Below are positions 1 to 10,900 of a DNA stretch of 47,993 bases, piece by piece (position 1 is the stretch's first letter; each line of letters begins with the position of its first letter). The notes under the pieces are model-generated. The model was not told the origin of the DNA and did no database searches. It saw only the letters and a program-made list of their open reading frames with translations. Source of the stretch: Hydnum rufescens UP504 (lineage: Eukaryota; Basidiomycota; Agaricomycetes; Cantharellales; Hydnaceae); contig MU129072.1 in assembly GCA_014904985.1 (NCBI GenBank), forward strand, positions 1-47,993, in the 5' to 3' direction. The translations under genes were made by a program, and so were the position numbers.

Positions 1-365
1 TGTGGTCTGGAATGTATATAAAGGGGAGGGAGCATGTAAATAGTTGGTTTTTCCCCCTATCACAGTCTGAGGCACTGAAGTATTGCCACTGTTTGGAGGA
101 GATTTCCCACTTGTCAAGACTGTGTACAGCCACATTAAGACTGAATAGTCAAGAGGACAACTTCAGGGTGTGGCCTTGACATCTTATTTTGTGACACTGA
201 TCTATTCCCTTGAGCAACCACTGTTCATTGGGATTTTCTATTAACCAGAAAGACCTTCATTTCCCCGGACCTGAATATTCGAATTGTCCCTGTGGCTCCC
301 TTCATTTGTCCTCTCCTCAATGATGTGGACAGTAGTTGGATTGGTTCTTAACCATCCTGCTTACA
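1..365 (+). mobile_element. 3' part of a gypsy-type LTR (cut by the window edge)
   Basis: The sequence ends in CTTACA at 365. Read on the minus strand, its first part resembles the LTR starts at 24490, 33801 and 47594: all begin TGTAAGCAGG, followed by similar blocks such as CTACTGTCC, GAGGACAAA and TTCAGGTCC. A TATA-like TATATAAAG lies near 15-23, in the right place for a promoter reading along the plus strand. It is CpG-poor, unlike the 33801 copy, so it is an older member of the family. It stops 14 bp beyond the LINE ORF2 stop codon, so it appears to have landed in or replaced the LINE 3' UTR. Whether it is a solo LTR or the end of a full element to the left cannot be seen. Confidence 0.75.
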
Positions 366-2791
366 CCATCCATTGTCCTTCAATGTTTGTTGAGGGTGCC
401 GGAGGCCACTAGGAATGCTGCAAGGGGGATGATCCCCTCACTGCTTCCCAAGAGGGTCTTGATTTCATGATTGTCTCCATCCCCAAGGATATGGCAATCA
501 TCATCATACAGTTCACACTCCTGTAGGATATGTGACCATGTTTGTAAGTCTGCTCTGCATTGGCAAGATATGGACTCAGCTTGTACATGATGGGCATAAT
601 ATTCACCAAGGTGGGCATGGCCTGTCCAACATTGGACTGATCTGCTGAGGCCTTTCTGGCTTCAGTGATGGCTTGATGTGGTTGGCAGGAGTAAATGTGC
701 TGGGGTGGTGCTCCACTGATGCCCACTGTATCACCCAGTTTTGTGCCAGGGCACAGCATTGGGCACTCCCAATGAAAGACACAGAGGAGTACCATGGGTG
801 GGCAGGTCTGAGTTTGGACCCTTCCTTGGCTCGTTTGTCTGCCAGCTCATTTCCGACTATGTCCTCATGGCCAGGGGCCCAGTTGATAAAGATGTTGATG
901 TTCGATTTGCAGTCAATGATGTCGAGTATTGCTGCATGGAATCTTCTAGAGCAGTCCTGGGCTTTTCCTGGGCTGCCATCAAAAATCCTGTGTATGGCTC
1001 CTGTGTTATCAATGTAGATGTTGATTTTATTCACATCAGCAAGATGATTACTGTGTAGAATGAGGTGGCATGTCTGCTCAGCTGTGGATGCTAGTACCTC
1101 CATTTCAGCATCATACACCTCAACCTTGGGGCCCAGGGACCCAGCCATATTGAGGATGACATGATTCCTGTGATAAGCTACTGCACTGAATCCAGTTTTG
1201 CAGACCCCTTGTTCAGTGGTGAGAGACCCATCAGTGTAGACTAGGAGGTATTTGGTGTTGTAAGCAATAGATTGTACAAATTGAGCATGATCTTCTGCCC
1301 ATTTGGTCTTGAAAGAATGATTGGGCTGAGTTGGGGGTATGCAAATGCTGATCCTATCTTTGAGATCATCATCAAAGCATGTCCTCCACCAGGGGGTTCA
1401 GCAAATGCATCAATCCTTTCAGATTGGGGCACTCATTGTTGGGCAATTTTGATGAGGCGTGTCATGAGAGAGGCCTTGGATTTTGCCTCGGCTGCAGCCT
1501 TTCTGATTGGGTTGCTGTAGTTGCATATGGCAGGGCAAGGTGGTAGGGGTGGGGTGGACATAGGGCAAGGCCTACTGGCAGTGTAGGGGGAGGCATGCAT
1601 GCAACAATGGGGTTATGGCTGTCCAAATTTGTGAAATGTGTTGCTGCACAGTCATTATAGTAGTTGAGGAAGAGGGATTGGGGGCATGGAGGCTTCAATT
1701 TCCATTGCATAGATTGGAGTCATCTGAAAGGCTCCTGTGATATGGCAGATGGCCTTATTTTGCACAATAGTGAGTGGGTTCACCAGACTCCTAGGCCCAT
1801 ACCACCATGCCATGCTTGCATAGGTCATCATCAGGAGTATCACTCCCCTGTAGAGATTGTGTAGATGTTGCTGGTCGAGTCCCTGCAGTGAGTTGCTGAG
1901 CATGCCCAGTGCATCAGCAGCTTTTGCAGCTTTTGCTGCTGCATTCTTGACCTGGGTCCTGAAAGAGAGGTGGCAGTTGAACCAAACCCCCAGCCACTTG
2001 ATTGTTGGGGTTTGTTTCACAGTTTGGGGCATGTCAGGGTTGTGGGTGGGAAGGCTGATGTTGGGGAGGGCATCAGGGCCTGTCTTCCTAGATTTTGTGT
2101 GGTGTATCAGCTCTTTTTTAAGTGGATCAATCATTAAGCCATGTTCACCTAGCCAGGCACTGGTGGCTGTGTATGCTACTTGAAGGAGGCAGACACTCGT
2201 GCCCAGTGACTTTGATGCTACTGAAAGTTTGCCATAGTCTACATAGACAAAGAGGCATACCTCTGATGCTCTAGCAGCACAGGCAGACATTCTGTCATCT
2301 GCATTGGAGTTGAGGTGTGCAAGTACCTTTGTCTGCACATATTCCATAAGGGAGCTGAGAAGAAGGCCACTAATATTGGTGAGATGCAAGAACCCTGGGG
2401 GATCCCTGTTGAAACTGGGAGTAGGGTGTCACACTTGCCATCTAAGCATAGAGCTGTTGAGCAGTCTGACATGAATGATGTGATCCAATGGACCATTGGG
2501 AGTGGGACATGCTTGTCACATAGGGTACAGAGGAGTATGCCTTGGGGGACAAAGTCAAAGTACCCTGTTATATCAAAGGTAAGTGAGGAGGTATTAAGCT
2601 TATGATTCCACACAGCCTCAATGTCATGGATTGATGCCAGGATTGTGTCCTCTGCCAAGCAGCCTGGGGCACCACTGAATTGGTTTGGGGGAAGCATGCC
2701 TACCATACTGCTAGGAATGACAGTGGGCAGGCCTGAATTCACTCCAGAACCTTGCCCAGGACCTCCAAGAGCTGAATGAGATGGTGTGCCC

Positions 2792-2914
2792 TGTCGAAAA
2801 AACTGGTCGGCAAGAGCCGAATACGTTGCATAATACGTATATACACGACGGGGCCACATATCTAAATACGGACAGGATACGATCGGGACCATCTGCGGAC
2901 CCAATCCGCTGACA
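2792..2914 (-). repeat. 3' LTR of the Copia element
   Basis: 123 bp, termini TGTC/GACA, matching 4962-5084 with a few substitutions. On the coding (minus) strand it follows the purine tract GAGTGGGAG at 2915-2923. The duplicated target TGCCC abuts it at 2787-2791. Confidence 0.93.
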
Positions 2915-3170
2915 CTCCCACTCGCAGCGATAACGATCGGGTGGGGGTGTAGCAATAAACAAAGAGAATGCAAGGAAAAATGGGGGGGGACAAGAGGAGT
3001 GCTCCCACTGAAGTAGGAAAAGGCGAGAAAATAAAAGGCAATTTGCTCCCACTTGAGCAAAAAAAATGCAATATTGAGCAGAGAACTCCCACTGGAGCAA
3101 ATGGACTGGGATGAGCGAGACAAAAAGATGAAGAACAGAAAAGATGAGGCAGCAGGTATATACTCCCACT
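2915..3170 (-). repeat. Five polypurine-tract-like motifs before the Copia 3' LTR
   Basis: The minus-strand octamer AGTGGGAG occurs at 2915-2922 (the one abutting the LTR, so the functional PPT position), 3002-3009, 3046-3053, 3086-3093 and 3163-3170. All lie within 256 bp of otherwise A-rich, non-coding sequence. The four upstream copies are set in a context similar to each other (C[CA]AGTGGGAG[CT]). A PPT primes plus-strand synthesis, so extra copies could be spare priming sites. Confidence 0.7.
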
Positions 3171-3209
3171 GGATTAAAGAACAGAGACATGGCAATAATT
3201 ACCCCACAA

Positions 3210-4896
3210 TCACAAGTACCGTGAGCCGAGAGTTCCAATCTCCCTCGCGCAAGTAATGGTGGATGTCTTGATAGTGTCGTGTGCCGAGAGCTGGACATCC
3301 AAATCCCCTCCGCGCACCCCGATCGACAAGCCAGATCCATGGCAATCCCTCGCCCGGGCACCACCTCCATCCCACCCAAAAGAAAACATGATGTGAGTAT
3401 GTCCAAGTACTCTTTTAGAACAGCTCAATAGATTTGCTATTGGCAACTGCAACAGTAGCAGTTTCGGCATGAACGGGGGCAGGGCCATACAGTCACGCGC
3501 AAAGTGGCCAGGTGTCAGGGCCACGCTGCGATGAGAGCACCAAACAAATATAAACACAGATAAGTCCGACTAGGTCCGGCGTAAGTCCGGCTCAGTCCGA
3601 AGGAATCCAGGCAAGGCTGAGATAAGAGGAGTGGAGGAGAACAGAGGAGAGCTCCAGCAGCCCGGAAGGGTCTAGGCAGAGGTGAGTACAATGGTCCTTA
3701 AGCTCGAGGAGTCAGCTGGACCACACTCGGAACTGTAGTCCGGGGTAATAGCGGAAATCCTGAGTTTTCATAGAAGACATAAGGAAGTACAAGGACAAAC
3801 CTGTAGTCCGGGGTAATAGCGGAAATCCTGAGAGACCAAAGCTGAGGCCTCTGGACTTTGCCCCCGGACTACTTATACAGGACAGCTATACTACGAGGGG
3901 AGTGATCATCAAGGGGGAGGGTGGTTACAAGGGAGGTGGAAACAGGAACAGGGGAGCGGCCAGGAACAAGGACAGGTACTAGCGTGGGTAACTCGGAATC
4001 AAAGGAAATGAAAGAGAAATGAAACGTGACAGAACGAACTCGGAAGCAAACGGAAACAAACAGAAACAAGAAGAAATAAACTGACGAAGCCCGGAGAGCA
4101 CCGGAGACAAATCGGAAGCAAACCGGAGTTATCGGAAAAGAAGCGGACGAACCCTGACACCAGGCTGTTGACAGCGGTAACAACGGTTACCCTTCTTGGT
4201 GTCGTCTGCCGGCTTTGAGTTTGCTGACTTCGAGTCTGCCAGGGTCTTTACTCCACTAGGTTTCCCATGGCCACTTTTGGCAACATTCGCAGTGATTCGG
4301 TAATCGAGTTCACCCTCTTTTAGCCGCATCTCATACTCGAGGAGAGCAGCTGACACTTCGGATACGGTAGGTCGCCCATGATGGATGATGAGGGCAGTGG
4401 CAACAGAGTCATAGGAGGGGGGGAGGTTTGCAAGGAGGATGTCGGTGATATCTTGACCACTCACAGTGATCCCCATGGATCGGAGTTGGTTCGCATAGGT
4501 GGTGATGGTATTCAGGTAGTCCCCTACTGTGTCTCCAGGGGCAAGCTGTGTGTTTTGCATTCACTGCTTAATGGCAATTCGATTGGCAGCCGAGTTTCGT
4601 GAATAGAGTTGTTCGAGGGCACTCCATGCCGACAGTGCATCAGCGCAGTTACGAATATGAATCATTTGGTCCGGGTTCAGTGTCAGGCCAATAGCGGTAT
4701 AGCCGTCTGCAGATTTGGCATTCCAATCCTCAAGACGCGCGAGATCAGTGTGGCGGGGTCTGGAAACCGAGCCATTAACAACCCCCCAGCAGCCCGAGCG
4801 CATCATGATGAGCTGCATCTGAAAAGCCCAGTCATAGTAGTTATCTGCTCCAGACAACTTGGCTACAGCAGCCAGGAGGGCATTAACATTTGACAT
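3210..4896 (-). pseudogene. Copia Gag with zinc knuckle split by a solo LTR
   Basis: Starts at ATG 4896 (MSNVNALLAAV, then KLSGADNYYDWAF, the typical Copia Gag N-terminus). A TGA at about 4561-4563, consistent with a CGA-to-TGA change, splits it after NRIAIKQ. The frame resumes with MQNTQLAPGDTVGDYLN and a Gag core. The zinc knuckle begins CYRCQQPG and is interrupted at 4164. Beyond the solo LTR it resumes at 3512 as GHFARDC, restoring C-x2-C-x4-H-x4-C. A basic tail continues to about 3210. It would have bound element RNA in a virus-like particle and relied on pol from other elements. The stop and insertion mean this copy no longer makes full Gag. Confidence 0.85.
3513..4159. mobile_element. 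Solo LTR (647 bp) nested in the Copia gag
   Basis: Inverted termini TGTCAGGG (3513-3520) and CCCTGACA (4152-4159), flanked by the 5-bp duplication CCAGG (3508-3512 and 4160-4164). Removing it rejoins the Gag zinc knuckle exactly, which proves the insertion. No second LTR or internal coding is present, so it is a solo LTR left by LTR-LTR recombination. A 32-bp perfect direct repeat lies inside at 3733-3764 and 3801-3832. The termini resemble those of fungal gypsy LTRs. Orientation is not resolved. Confidence 0.88.
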
Positions 4897-4948
4897 GGTG
4901 GCGGGTGGCAGGTACTAGCTTAGAAGGTGGTATACGCTACAGGGCACA

Positions 4949-4961
4949 TGGGCCCATAACC
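4949..4961 (-). other. Primer-binding site, half-tRNA iMet type
   Basis: Reads GGTTATGGGCCCA on the minus strand, directly after the 5' LTR. This is the complement of the anticodon loop and stem of initiator tRNA-Met (CAU in the loop), as used by Copia and Ty5, where a cleaved 5' tRNA half primes reverse transcription. The tRNA match is from general knowledge of the iMet sequence. The host tRNA is not in this window. Confidence 0.75.
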
Positions 4962-5084
4962 TGTCGAAAAAACTGGTCGGCAAGAGCTGAATACGTTGCA
5001 TAATACGTATATACACGATGGGGCCACGTATCTAAATACGGACAGGATACGATCGGGATCGTCTGCGGACCCAATCCGCTGACA
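4962..5084 (-). repeat. 5' LTR of the Copia element
   Basis: 123 bp, termini TGTC/GACA. On the minus strand it precedes the primer-binding site and the gag ATG at 4896. The second copy of the target duplication TGCCC is 5085-5089. Confidence 0.93.
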
Positions 5085-6733
5085 TGCCCTTGGTGCTGAG
5101 TAATCAGGCTTTTTGGGTTTGCATAGCGCAATTGCCACTGATGTCCTCCATAGTTGGGGGTGGTACCCAATGTTGGCTGCTGCAGCTAGGAGCCAGAATA
5201 TTTCATCTTCTGCACATGACCATGCCCAACAGTATGTGAGGCCCGTCAGGCCACTCATACCTGGTGCATTGGCAGTTGCTGCTGCAAATAGGGCATCTCA
5301 GACTTCACCCTTCTTCAGTGCCTCATATGGGATGTCATCATTGTGGGGGAGCATGTCTGGCAGTGCATCATTTGCAATTTCTGGTTGGTCCAGGAATAGT
5401 ATGTTCCATAGTAGGTCACACTTCTCTTTATGCAGGACAGCTGGCAGCTTGCCTGGGCCATGGGAGAGTGCAGGGGAGGGGTACTGGTGAGATCCAGAAG
5501 TCCACTGCCTAAAATCCCAGAAGTTCTGATATGTAGCTTTCTCTACTTTTTCCAAGTAGAATATCTTCTTCTCTGACTTCAGTACCCAGTCAAACAAGTT
5601 CCTGGTGTGCTTGATGGTTTGCATAAGATCATCATTTACCTCACCATGGAGCTGGAAGAATTTGCAGGATGCATTATGGGCCAGGTTGATTTTGTCCCAG
5701 GTGACAGTCAAGTGCCTAGTCCACCATGGTTTGGCCCACTTTGAGGGGTTATGATGGGGCACTGCAGCCTCAGCTACTGTTGACATATAGGTCTGTAGTG
5801 ATACAGCTGCCTGGTCAACCTCTTCTGGTGTTGCTTGAGTTATATGGTGGTCTCTGAGGGGGCCAAAGACTCTCTCATATTCTAGTTCATCAGCATGCAG
5901 ACTATCTGTGAGTGATTGGACAAATGACATCTTGTTGGCCTCCTTCCAGTTCCATTTGAGTTCCATTACATCAACCATTTCCATGTCATCATTCCCAACT
6001 GAGAAGATTGTTGCAAAATGGTCTGAGCCACAGTGATTGTCTGCATCAATTCTCCAGCCATTAATTGAGCCTGCCACAGTGGCTGCCTCATTCACAAAGG
6101 ACAAGTTGAGTGGGGTGAAGAAATGCCCACAGAATGACTGGTAGGTCACCTGATTGCAGGCATTCAGTAGGCTGAAGCTATTCTCACCCAGCCATGTGAC
6201 AGTCTCCCAAGCTCTTAATGAGGGGGCACCCTCCATATCCCTCCAGAGGGGATGGTGTAGGTTCCAGTCCCCCATTAGTATGGTGGGAGTTAGGAGGTCT
6301 TGGTTCAGGAGCTGGAGATGGTCAGCTGCATACTCACCATCTTCTGCTGTAGGCTGGTTATATATATTGATTATGCGGGTTGCTGTATGGCTTGACCCAT
6401 TGCACTTGATGTCTAGGGCCATTATGTCTAGGTCATTGATGAGGTCAGTGCAGAGAGTGATATCAAGGTTTGCTTCAACTTGTTGATAGGCCATGACACA
6501 GGGTCTCCTATCATCAGGGATTGTTGTGCAGGGGAGGATGGGTTGCCAACCTGGCATACTTACTCCCCCTCTTGCATTATCACCCCTGATGGCACCATAC
6601 CATGGCTCCTGGAATAAAATAATACTATAGTCATCATTAGAGTTTGATGCATAGTGAAGGGCTGCATGCCCATTTTGGTTTGAGCATGCTGTGTTCAAGC
6701 TGAATACGTTAATTGGAGTAGCAGGTGTAATAT

Positions 6734-8515
6734 TCATTGGGATAGGGATGGGGTGAGTTCATTTATGGCACCATTATCTTCCTCCATTGAGTCTTCTGCC
6801 CCCTGCTGTGTTGATTTGGGCTGATCCTTGTCTGATGTCTTGTGTGGAGTCTTCCAATCACTGGCCTTGAATGTAGGTTGCTGGGGTGTTGTGGGTGCCA
6901 TCAATGTGCTTGGCTCCTGCTGTGCAGCTTGGTTAGGCAGAGGGTGCAATGGGCCTTTACCTTTTGTTTTTGAAGTCCCTTTTCCTTTGGCTGTCAATGG
7001 GCTACCACCTGGAGTTTTCATTGGGCCTGGCATTGGATGGCCTTCTCTGCACATACAGATGGGGCAATTTTTGTTAGTAGAGGTGTGGTCGCCATGGCAA
7101 TCAATACATTTGGCCAGGGTCCCCACTGGGTGGTTATGTGTGTCATGATCTGCAGTGGGGACTGAGCAAGTCTTGCATCTGTCACTGTTCCTACTGGTCA
7201 CAGTGCTGTGGTGTATAGATCCACACTTCTTGCAGTACCATATTGGCGCACAGTCTTCATATCTAGTTATTGTACACACCTCACCAAAGAGAAAGACTCA
7301 CCTGATACTCAGTAAACTTTTTGCATCCTCAGAGTTTGTGAAGGAGGAGACTACTGTCCCTGTTGTCTTGCAGCTTGGTGTGGTGGCACTGCCTAGCCAG
7401 ATTGGTTTGGCATATTGGCCCACGGGTCTGTAAGCGGCACATTGTTCTGCCAATTCATGCATTACATCTTCTGCATCATATGGGGTCCCAGATGATGAGT
7501 AAGTTTGGGTTGGGACCCCATTTACCTTGACTTTATGATACTCTATGTCAGCATGAGCATCTGTCTGGAACTCTCCTACTGTATTTCCTATCAGGGAAGC
7601 CACAATAATATCTTTATGCAGCAGGAGATCCATTGCTGAGCATCCATCCACTGTGATGATGATTGGGTTACCTGTGTGGGACCATGTGATCCCTGCAACT
7701 TGTAGCCATGCTGGGATCTTGTTGATTTCTAGGGCAAGGTCAATTTTCTCTCTCACAAACCACCCTTGGGCTTGGGCTTCAGCAGGGAGTTTTGGTTTGA
7801 ACTCCACAATTAGACAGCCTGGGTGGCCGCATTGGGTTGGATTCACTGGGGATGGGCATGGCAGTGCAACTTTCTTCATCATTGATGGTTTGGTTGGGGT
7901 GGAACTAGCTGATGGGGTTATCCGAGGTTGGCTTGACCAATTTGGGGGGATTGTGAGGACTTGTGAGATGGGTTGGTCTTGGTTATTGGCCGTGTGGTTA
8001 CTGGTCCCGAGTTTGGGGGTGATCCTGTGATATTTAGCAGTGACATTGATAAGTTTGGGGCTAGGGACATACTAGCTTCGAGAGACTGTGCCAGTGCCTC
8101 TGCAGTGCAGTGTTCCTTGCAGCATATATAGGTGTAGACCTCATGTACCTTTGATTTGGTGGATTCATCACTGTCAATAAGCACAGATACTGCCTCCCCA
8201 CCAAGACTGAGTTGTCTGTCTAGGGTCTCCCAGAAGGTGTGTACAGTCTGTTTTACAAGTGTAAGTATTTCATATGCCTGTTGCTCACTATGAGGGTTTC
8301 TTTCTCAATGTCTTGGGCATCATCTGTCAGGGTTACATCTTCAGGCTCCCTGTTAGGGGCCCTAGTTAGGATGCCTTTTTTCCTTTGGCCGAAAGCCTTC
8401 ACTGCCTTTTCACAATGGGACTCCGTAGCTGAATCTACGAGAGCTTTGTGTTTTGCATTATTTGACCTGGGGCCTTTTTTGGCTTTGCAACACTTTCAGA
8501 GTGGAGCGGCGACAT
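6734..8515 (-). pseudogene. LINE ORF1 (gag-like RNA-binding protein), broken
   Basis: ORF1 starts at the ATG at 8515 (MSPLHSES, then a lysine-rich stretch) and continues through several frames to 6734. It has an early stop near 8436 and later frame breaks near 7900 and 7290. The C-terminal third carries Cys/His clusters (CKKCGSIHH, CKTC, CIDCHGDH, CPICMCREGH), like the zinc knuckles of LINE ORF1 proteins that bind the element RNA. A proline- and lysine-rich tail follows. Its TGA overlaps the ATG of ORF2 (AATGA at 6734-6738), which would suit stop-restart coupling in the original element. Family assignment is by domain layout. The exact original sequence is not recoverable by eye. Confidence 0.75.
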
Positions 8516-8776
8516 GGGGGGTGGATTTAAAGTCGCTATGAGACTAGGAAGATGGTGGTATATGTAGCTACTCTGATCAAAGTCGTTAGACTTTTGATTT
8601 TTTCCCCCGGCTGGTGAGTTGACTAATAGTATTGGACAAAATGCCGCCCATCCCTCGGATGTAAAATTTCCGCCGTGCCTTGTAAATCGCAAACAGCTGT
8701 AATCAGACTGTGCACGAGGCCTCAGCGTGTCTTCAGGATGCGCCCTGTTGCTGGATTCCATTTGTTAGCCAATAAT

Positions 8777-10640
8777 GCCGTTCTTCAAGTTCCCCGTTGG
8801 GGACGCCGCGTTCCTCCTCCGGATCGTGCAGCTACCTCTTATACCATGGATTCCACTGATCCAGGTACTCCAGGTACTTAAACTTCGAGCCAGACTGCGA
8901 TAGTTCAACCACCAGCATCAACCAATCCTACCAATGCATTGTGGCTCAGACCCACCGTCGACTCTCTCCTAGACGATTCTAGGTATGCTACATTCGTCGT
9001 CGATACCTCTGCCAGCGCTCAAGTAGCGTCGTTAGGCTCATATTATTCGTGGGCAAAGTGAGTCATACATCCCTTCCGTACATTTCACTCATTGTAGAAT
9101 TCGCAGTCAGGAGTGGGAGAGCCTTCTTTGATCAATGCAGTATTCCGCGCCAGAACTCTCGCTGTGCGTGCACCTTGCTTCCCCGAGTCTCGCATTACTT
9201 GATCTGCATACGATAGAGTACCTCCGATGATCATGCCACTCCAACGCGATATTAATCAAGAACTCGCCTCAGATGACAGCCATCGACTCATTCTACACAA
9301 TTCACAAGGACTGACTGGTGGAGCTATCGAGAATCTTCGAACCGCACAAGAGTTCATCAAGAGGGGCGCGGAAATGGTGTTTAAAGACAGGTTACATGCT
9401 ATTTGGTGCGCATGACATTGCCTTTTATTTAGTGTACCCCCAGAAATTGTGATTTCTCATGGCTCTGGGTTGTGCTGCAGGATCCCATTTCCTGGAGGTC
9501 GAGTTTTTGAGCGAGGAGATGGGGCACTCCCCCAGAATCCTGCCAATGAGGGTATATTGATCAGTTCTCTTGAAACTAGTGTCTCCATGCTGACTGCTGG
9601 CAACGTATCCTCCCGTATCCCAAGTTCCAATCATTGAAGTATGGTCAGCTTGTGCTGCGAAAGAAGAGTGTTCTCGCACGGTTGCTTGGTAGTAACGTAG
9701 TCGGACGGGAGGGTTGACCCAAGGGGACCCCTATGGAGGCCGTCAACGTTAGTTGCGAGAAGCCCCTCAACGCAGCAGCAAGCAATCGACCTACGTGGAC
9801 CGAGGTCTGTACTATTGGTTGGGCGACTATTCTCACACTGATAGGCCTTTATTTCCCAGTGACAATCGAGTACAAAGACCCTATCGAGAAACTGATCAAC
9901 CTCGCCATGAACACTATCGTCGATGCTCCCACAAAGACCGGCCCGAAAACCCAGACAGCGACGGGCGAGGCTACTGGTGATTCAGAGCAACCGAACCTTG
10001 GAACCTGGCTCCTCACGGTTGCTCAAAGAGGTAGTCTCGGCACAAAGATCTCGACATCGATTGAGTGAGTCCAATCCGTTCACTATTGCTTGTCTGGTGT
10101 TCGCATTATGATGCGATATCTTCCAGTGTTGGGTGTTGGGCAACACGGTGCGTCCGTTTTGGAAACACGAGCAACTCCCCCCCCTTTCTCGCATACTTTT
10201 TAATTTCTATAGATTATTGGGGTTATATGTTCTCTGGAATCTTTAGTGTAGTGTCTAAAGTCGACAGAATTTCCAGCCCTAATGATGCATCTGGTTACAG
10301 ATGTAGCAAGCGACCATCCGAATCCTCCGGGTCTGTACGGATCGTCTCATCCTGTGGATCTAAGTGACAAAGCATGATATGGAAACATCTCAGTGTCAAT
10401 CCCACCATAAAGGTTATCAGACCCGCGGCTACTATGGTTGGGGCTCTCCCTCCAGTACCATTTGTCCTCTCGGCTGCAATCGCTGTGTCACTACCTTCAT
10501 AGGCCTATGCAATTTGTCAAAGAACATGGATATCCATTGTGTGTAGATAGGGTTTCTGTTACTGGATCCTCGCGAACCAATCGCGTGAAGGGGATTGTCA
10601 ACGACCCTCTGGCCCGATTGGTATGTGTTTGACCAGAATC
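8777..10640 (+). pseudogene. Decayed multi-exon G-domain (P-loop GTPase-like) gene
   Basis: Spliced pieces match the gene downstream. An exon ends at 9057 before a 40-nt GTGAGT...TAG intron (9058-9097). The next exon gives SQSGVGEPSLINAVF, a P-loop in which the Lys-Ser of GK[ST] is lost, then RLILHNSQGL, where the G3 Asp is Asn, and FKDRLHAIW. An intron at 9406-9480 and an exon IPFPGGRVFERGDG follow, then an intron at 9552-9624 and a frameshifted VPII...KYGQLVLRKK where the G4 TKxD should be. Later pieces include CTIGWATILTLIGLYFP and an Ala/Val-rich segment (RPAATMVGALPPVPFVLS) near 10410-10490. Stops (for example near 9200) and frameshifts make it a pseudogene. The start is uncertain. Confidence 0.65.
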
Positions 10641-10860
10641 CATCCTAGTCACTCAGACAAAATCGGACCGTGGTGGTAGGCCATACCTGTCCTCAGAAGG
10701 GTCCTATCTCGAAGAAGCGACCAGGAGAAGTTTGTGTTTCTCTGACAGAAGCTAATCAAGTTGACATAACAGGAATGCTCTCGCTGCATGCTTGCCTTGT
10801 GACATTTTGTAGCATGTGCACAAATGTATTTACAATAACATTTTACATACACCACTCACA

Positions 10861-10900
10861 CGCACCAACGCCCTCTGTCTCCTTCTCTAGTCCATCAACC
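10861..10900 (+). promoter_or_regulatory. Pyrimidine-rich core promoter/start region
   Basis: A CT-rich run (CCCTCTGTCTCCTTCTC) ends about 12 bp before the ATG at 10901, with CATCAACC just before it. Pyrimidine tracts next to the transcription start are common in filamentous and basidiomycete fungal genes. No clear TATA box is seen. The assignment is inference. Confidence 0.4.

Larger units (their letters stand above)
2792..5084 (-). mobile_element. Non-autonomous, gag-only Ty1/Copia element inserted in the LINE
   Basis: Two 123-bp LTRs (2792-2914 and 4962-5084) start TGTC and end GACA and differ at only a few positions. They are flanked by the 5-bp duplication TGCCC (2787-2791, 5085-5089). 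Removing element and one duplicate reconnects the LINE RT. On the minus strand the 5' LTR is followed at once by GGTTATGGGCCCA (4949-4961), complementary to the anticodon-loop side of initiator tRNA-Met, the half-tRNA primer known for Copia/Ty5-type elements. Only gag is present: about 2.05 kb of interior, of which 0.65 kb is a nested solo LTR, with no protease, integrase or RT. It is CpG-rich compared with the host LINE, so it arrived later. Confidence 0.9.
380..6737 (-). pseudogene. LINE ORF2: endonuclease, reverse transcriptase, RNase H; broken by stops and a Copia insertion
   Basis: The endonuclease runs from ATG 6737 and shows QEPW, GDWNLHHPLW and the histidine motif CGSDHFAT, as expected for an EEP/APE nuclease. 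RT begins around 5260 (PQLWRTSVAIALCKPKKPDYSAP), is cut by the insertion with 5-bp duplication at 2787-2791/5085-5089, and resumes at 2786 (HLIQLLEVLGKVLE, then stop and frameshift, then LPPNQFSGAPGC). The YVDD box near 2250 has become YVDY. RNase H runs from about 1230 to 780 with YTDGS, YDAEME, YIDNTG and PGHEDIVGNELAD, so its catalytic residues are still readable. A CxC...HILQEC knuckle and an ILG...EGI tail end at the stop at 380. Multiple lesions make it non-functional. Confidence 0.85.
380..8640 (-). mobile_element. Tad1-like non-LTR retrotransposon (LINE), decayed and interrupted
   Basis: Minus-strand order is ORF1 with CCHC-type knuckles, then ORF2 with apurinic endonuclease, reverse transcriptase, RNase H and a C-terminal CxC/HxxxxC segment. 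RNase H in the same ORF together with a gag-like ORF1 fits the fungal Tad1 clade. It is CpG-poor, with scattered stops and frameshifts, and the RT active site reads YVDY instead of YVDD, so it is dead. A Copia element at 2792-5084 splits the RT, leaving about 5.9 kb of LINE. The 5' end near 8640 is approximate: similarity to a LINE fades there and the CpG-rich G-domain gene region begins. The 3' end is truncated by the LTR ending at 365. Confidence 0.85.

Noticed and set aside
3869..4183. Minus-strand frame inside the solo LTR
   Set aside because: Low-complexity Phe/Val-rich translation of LTR sequence, no domain.
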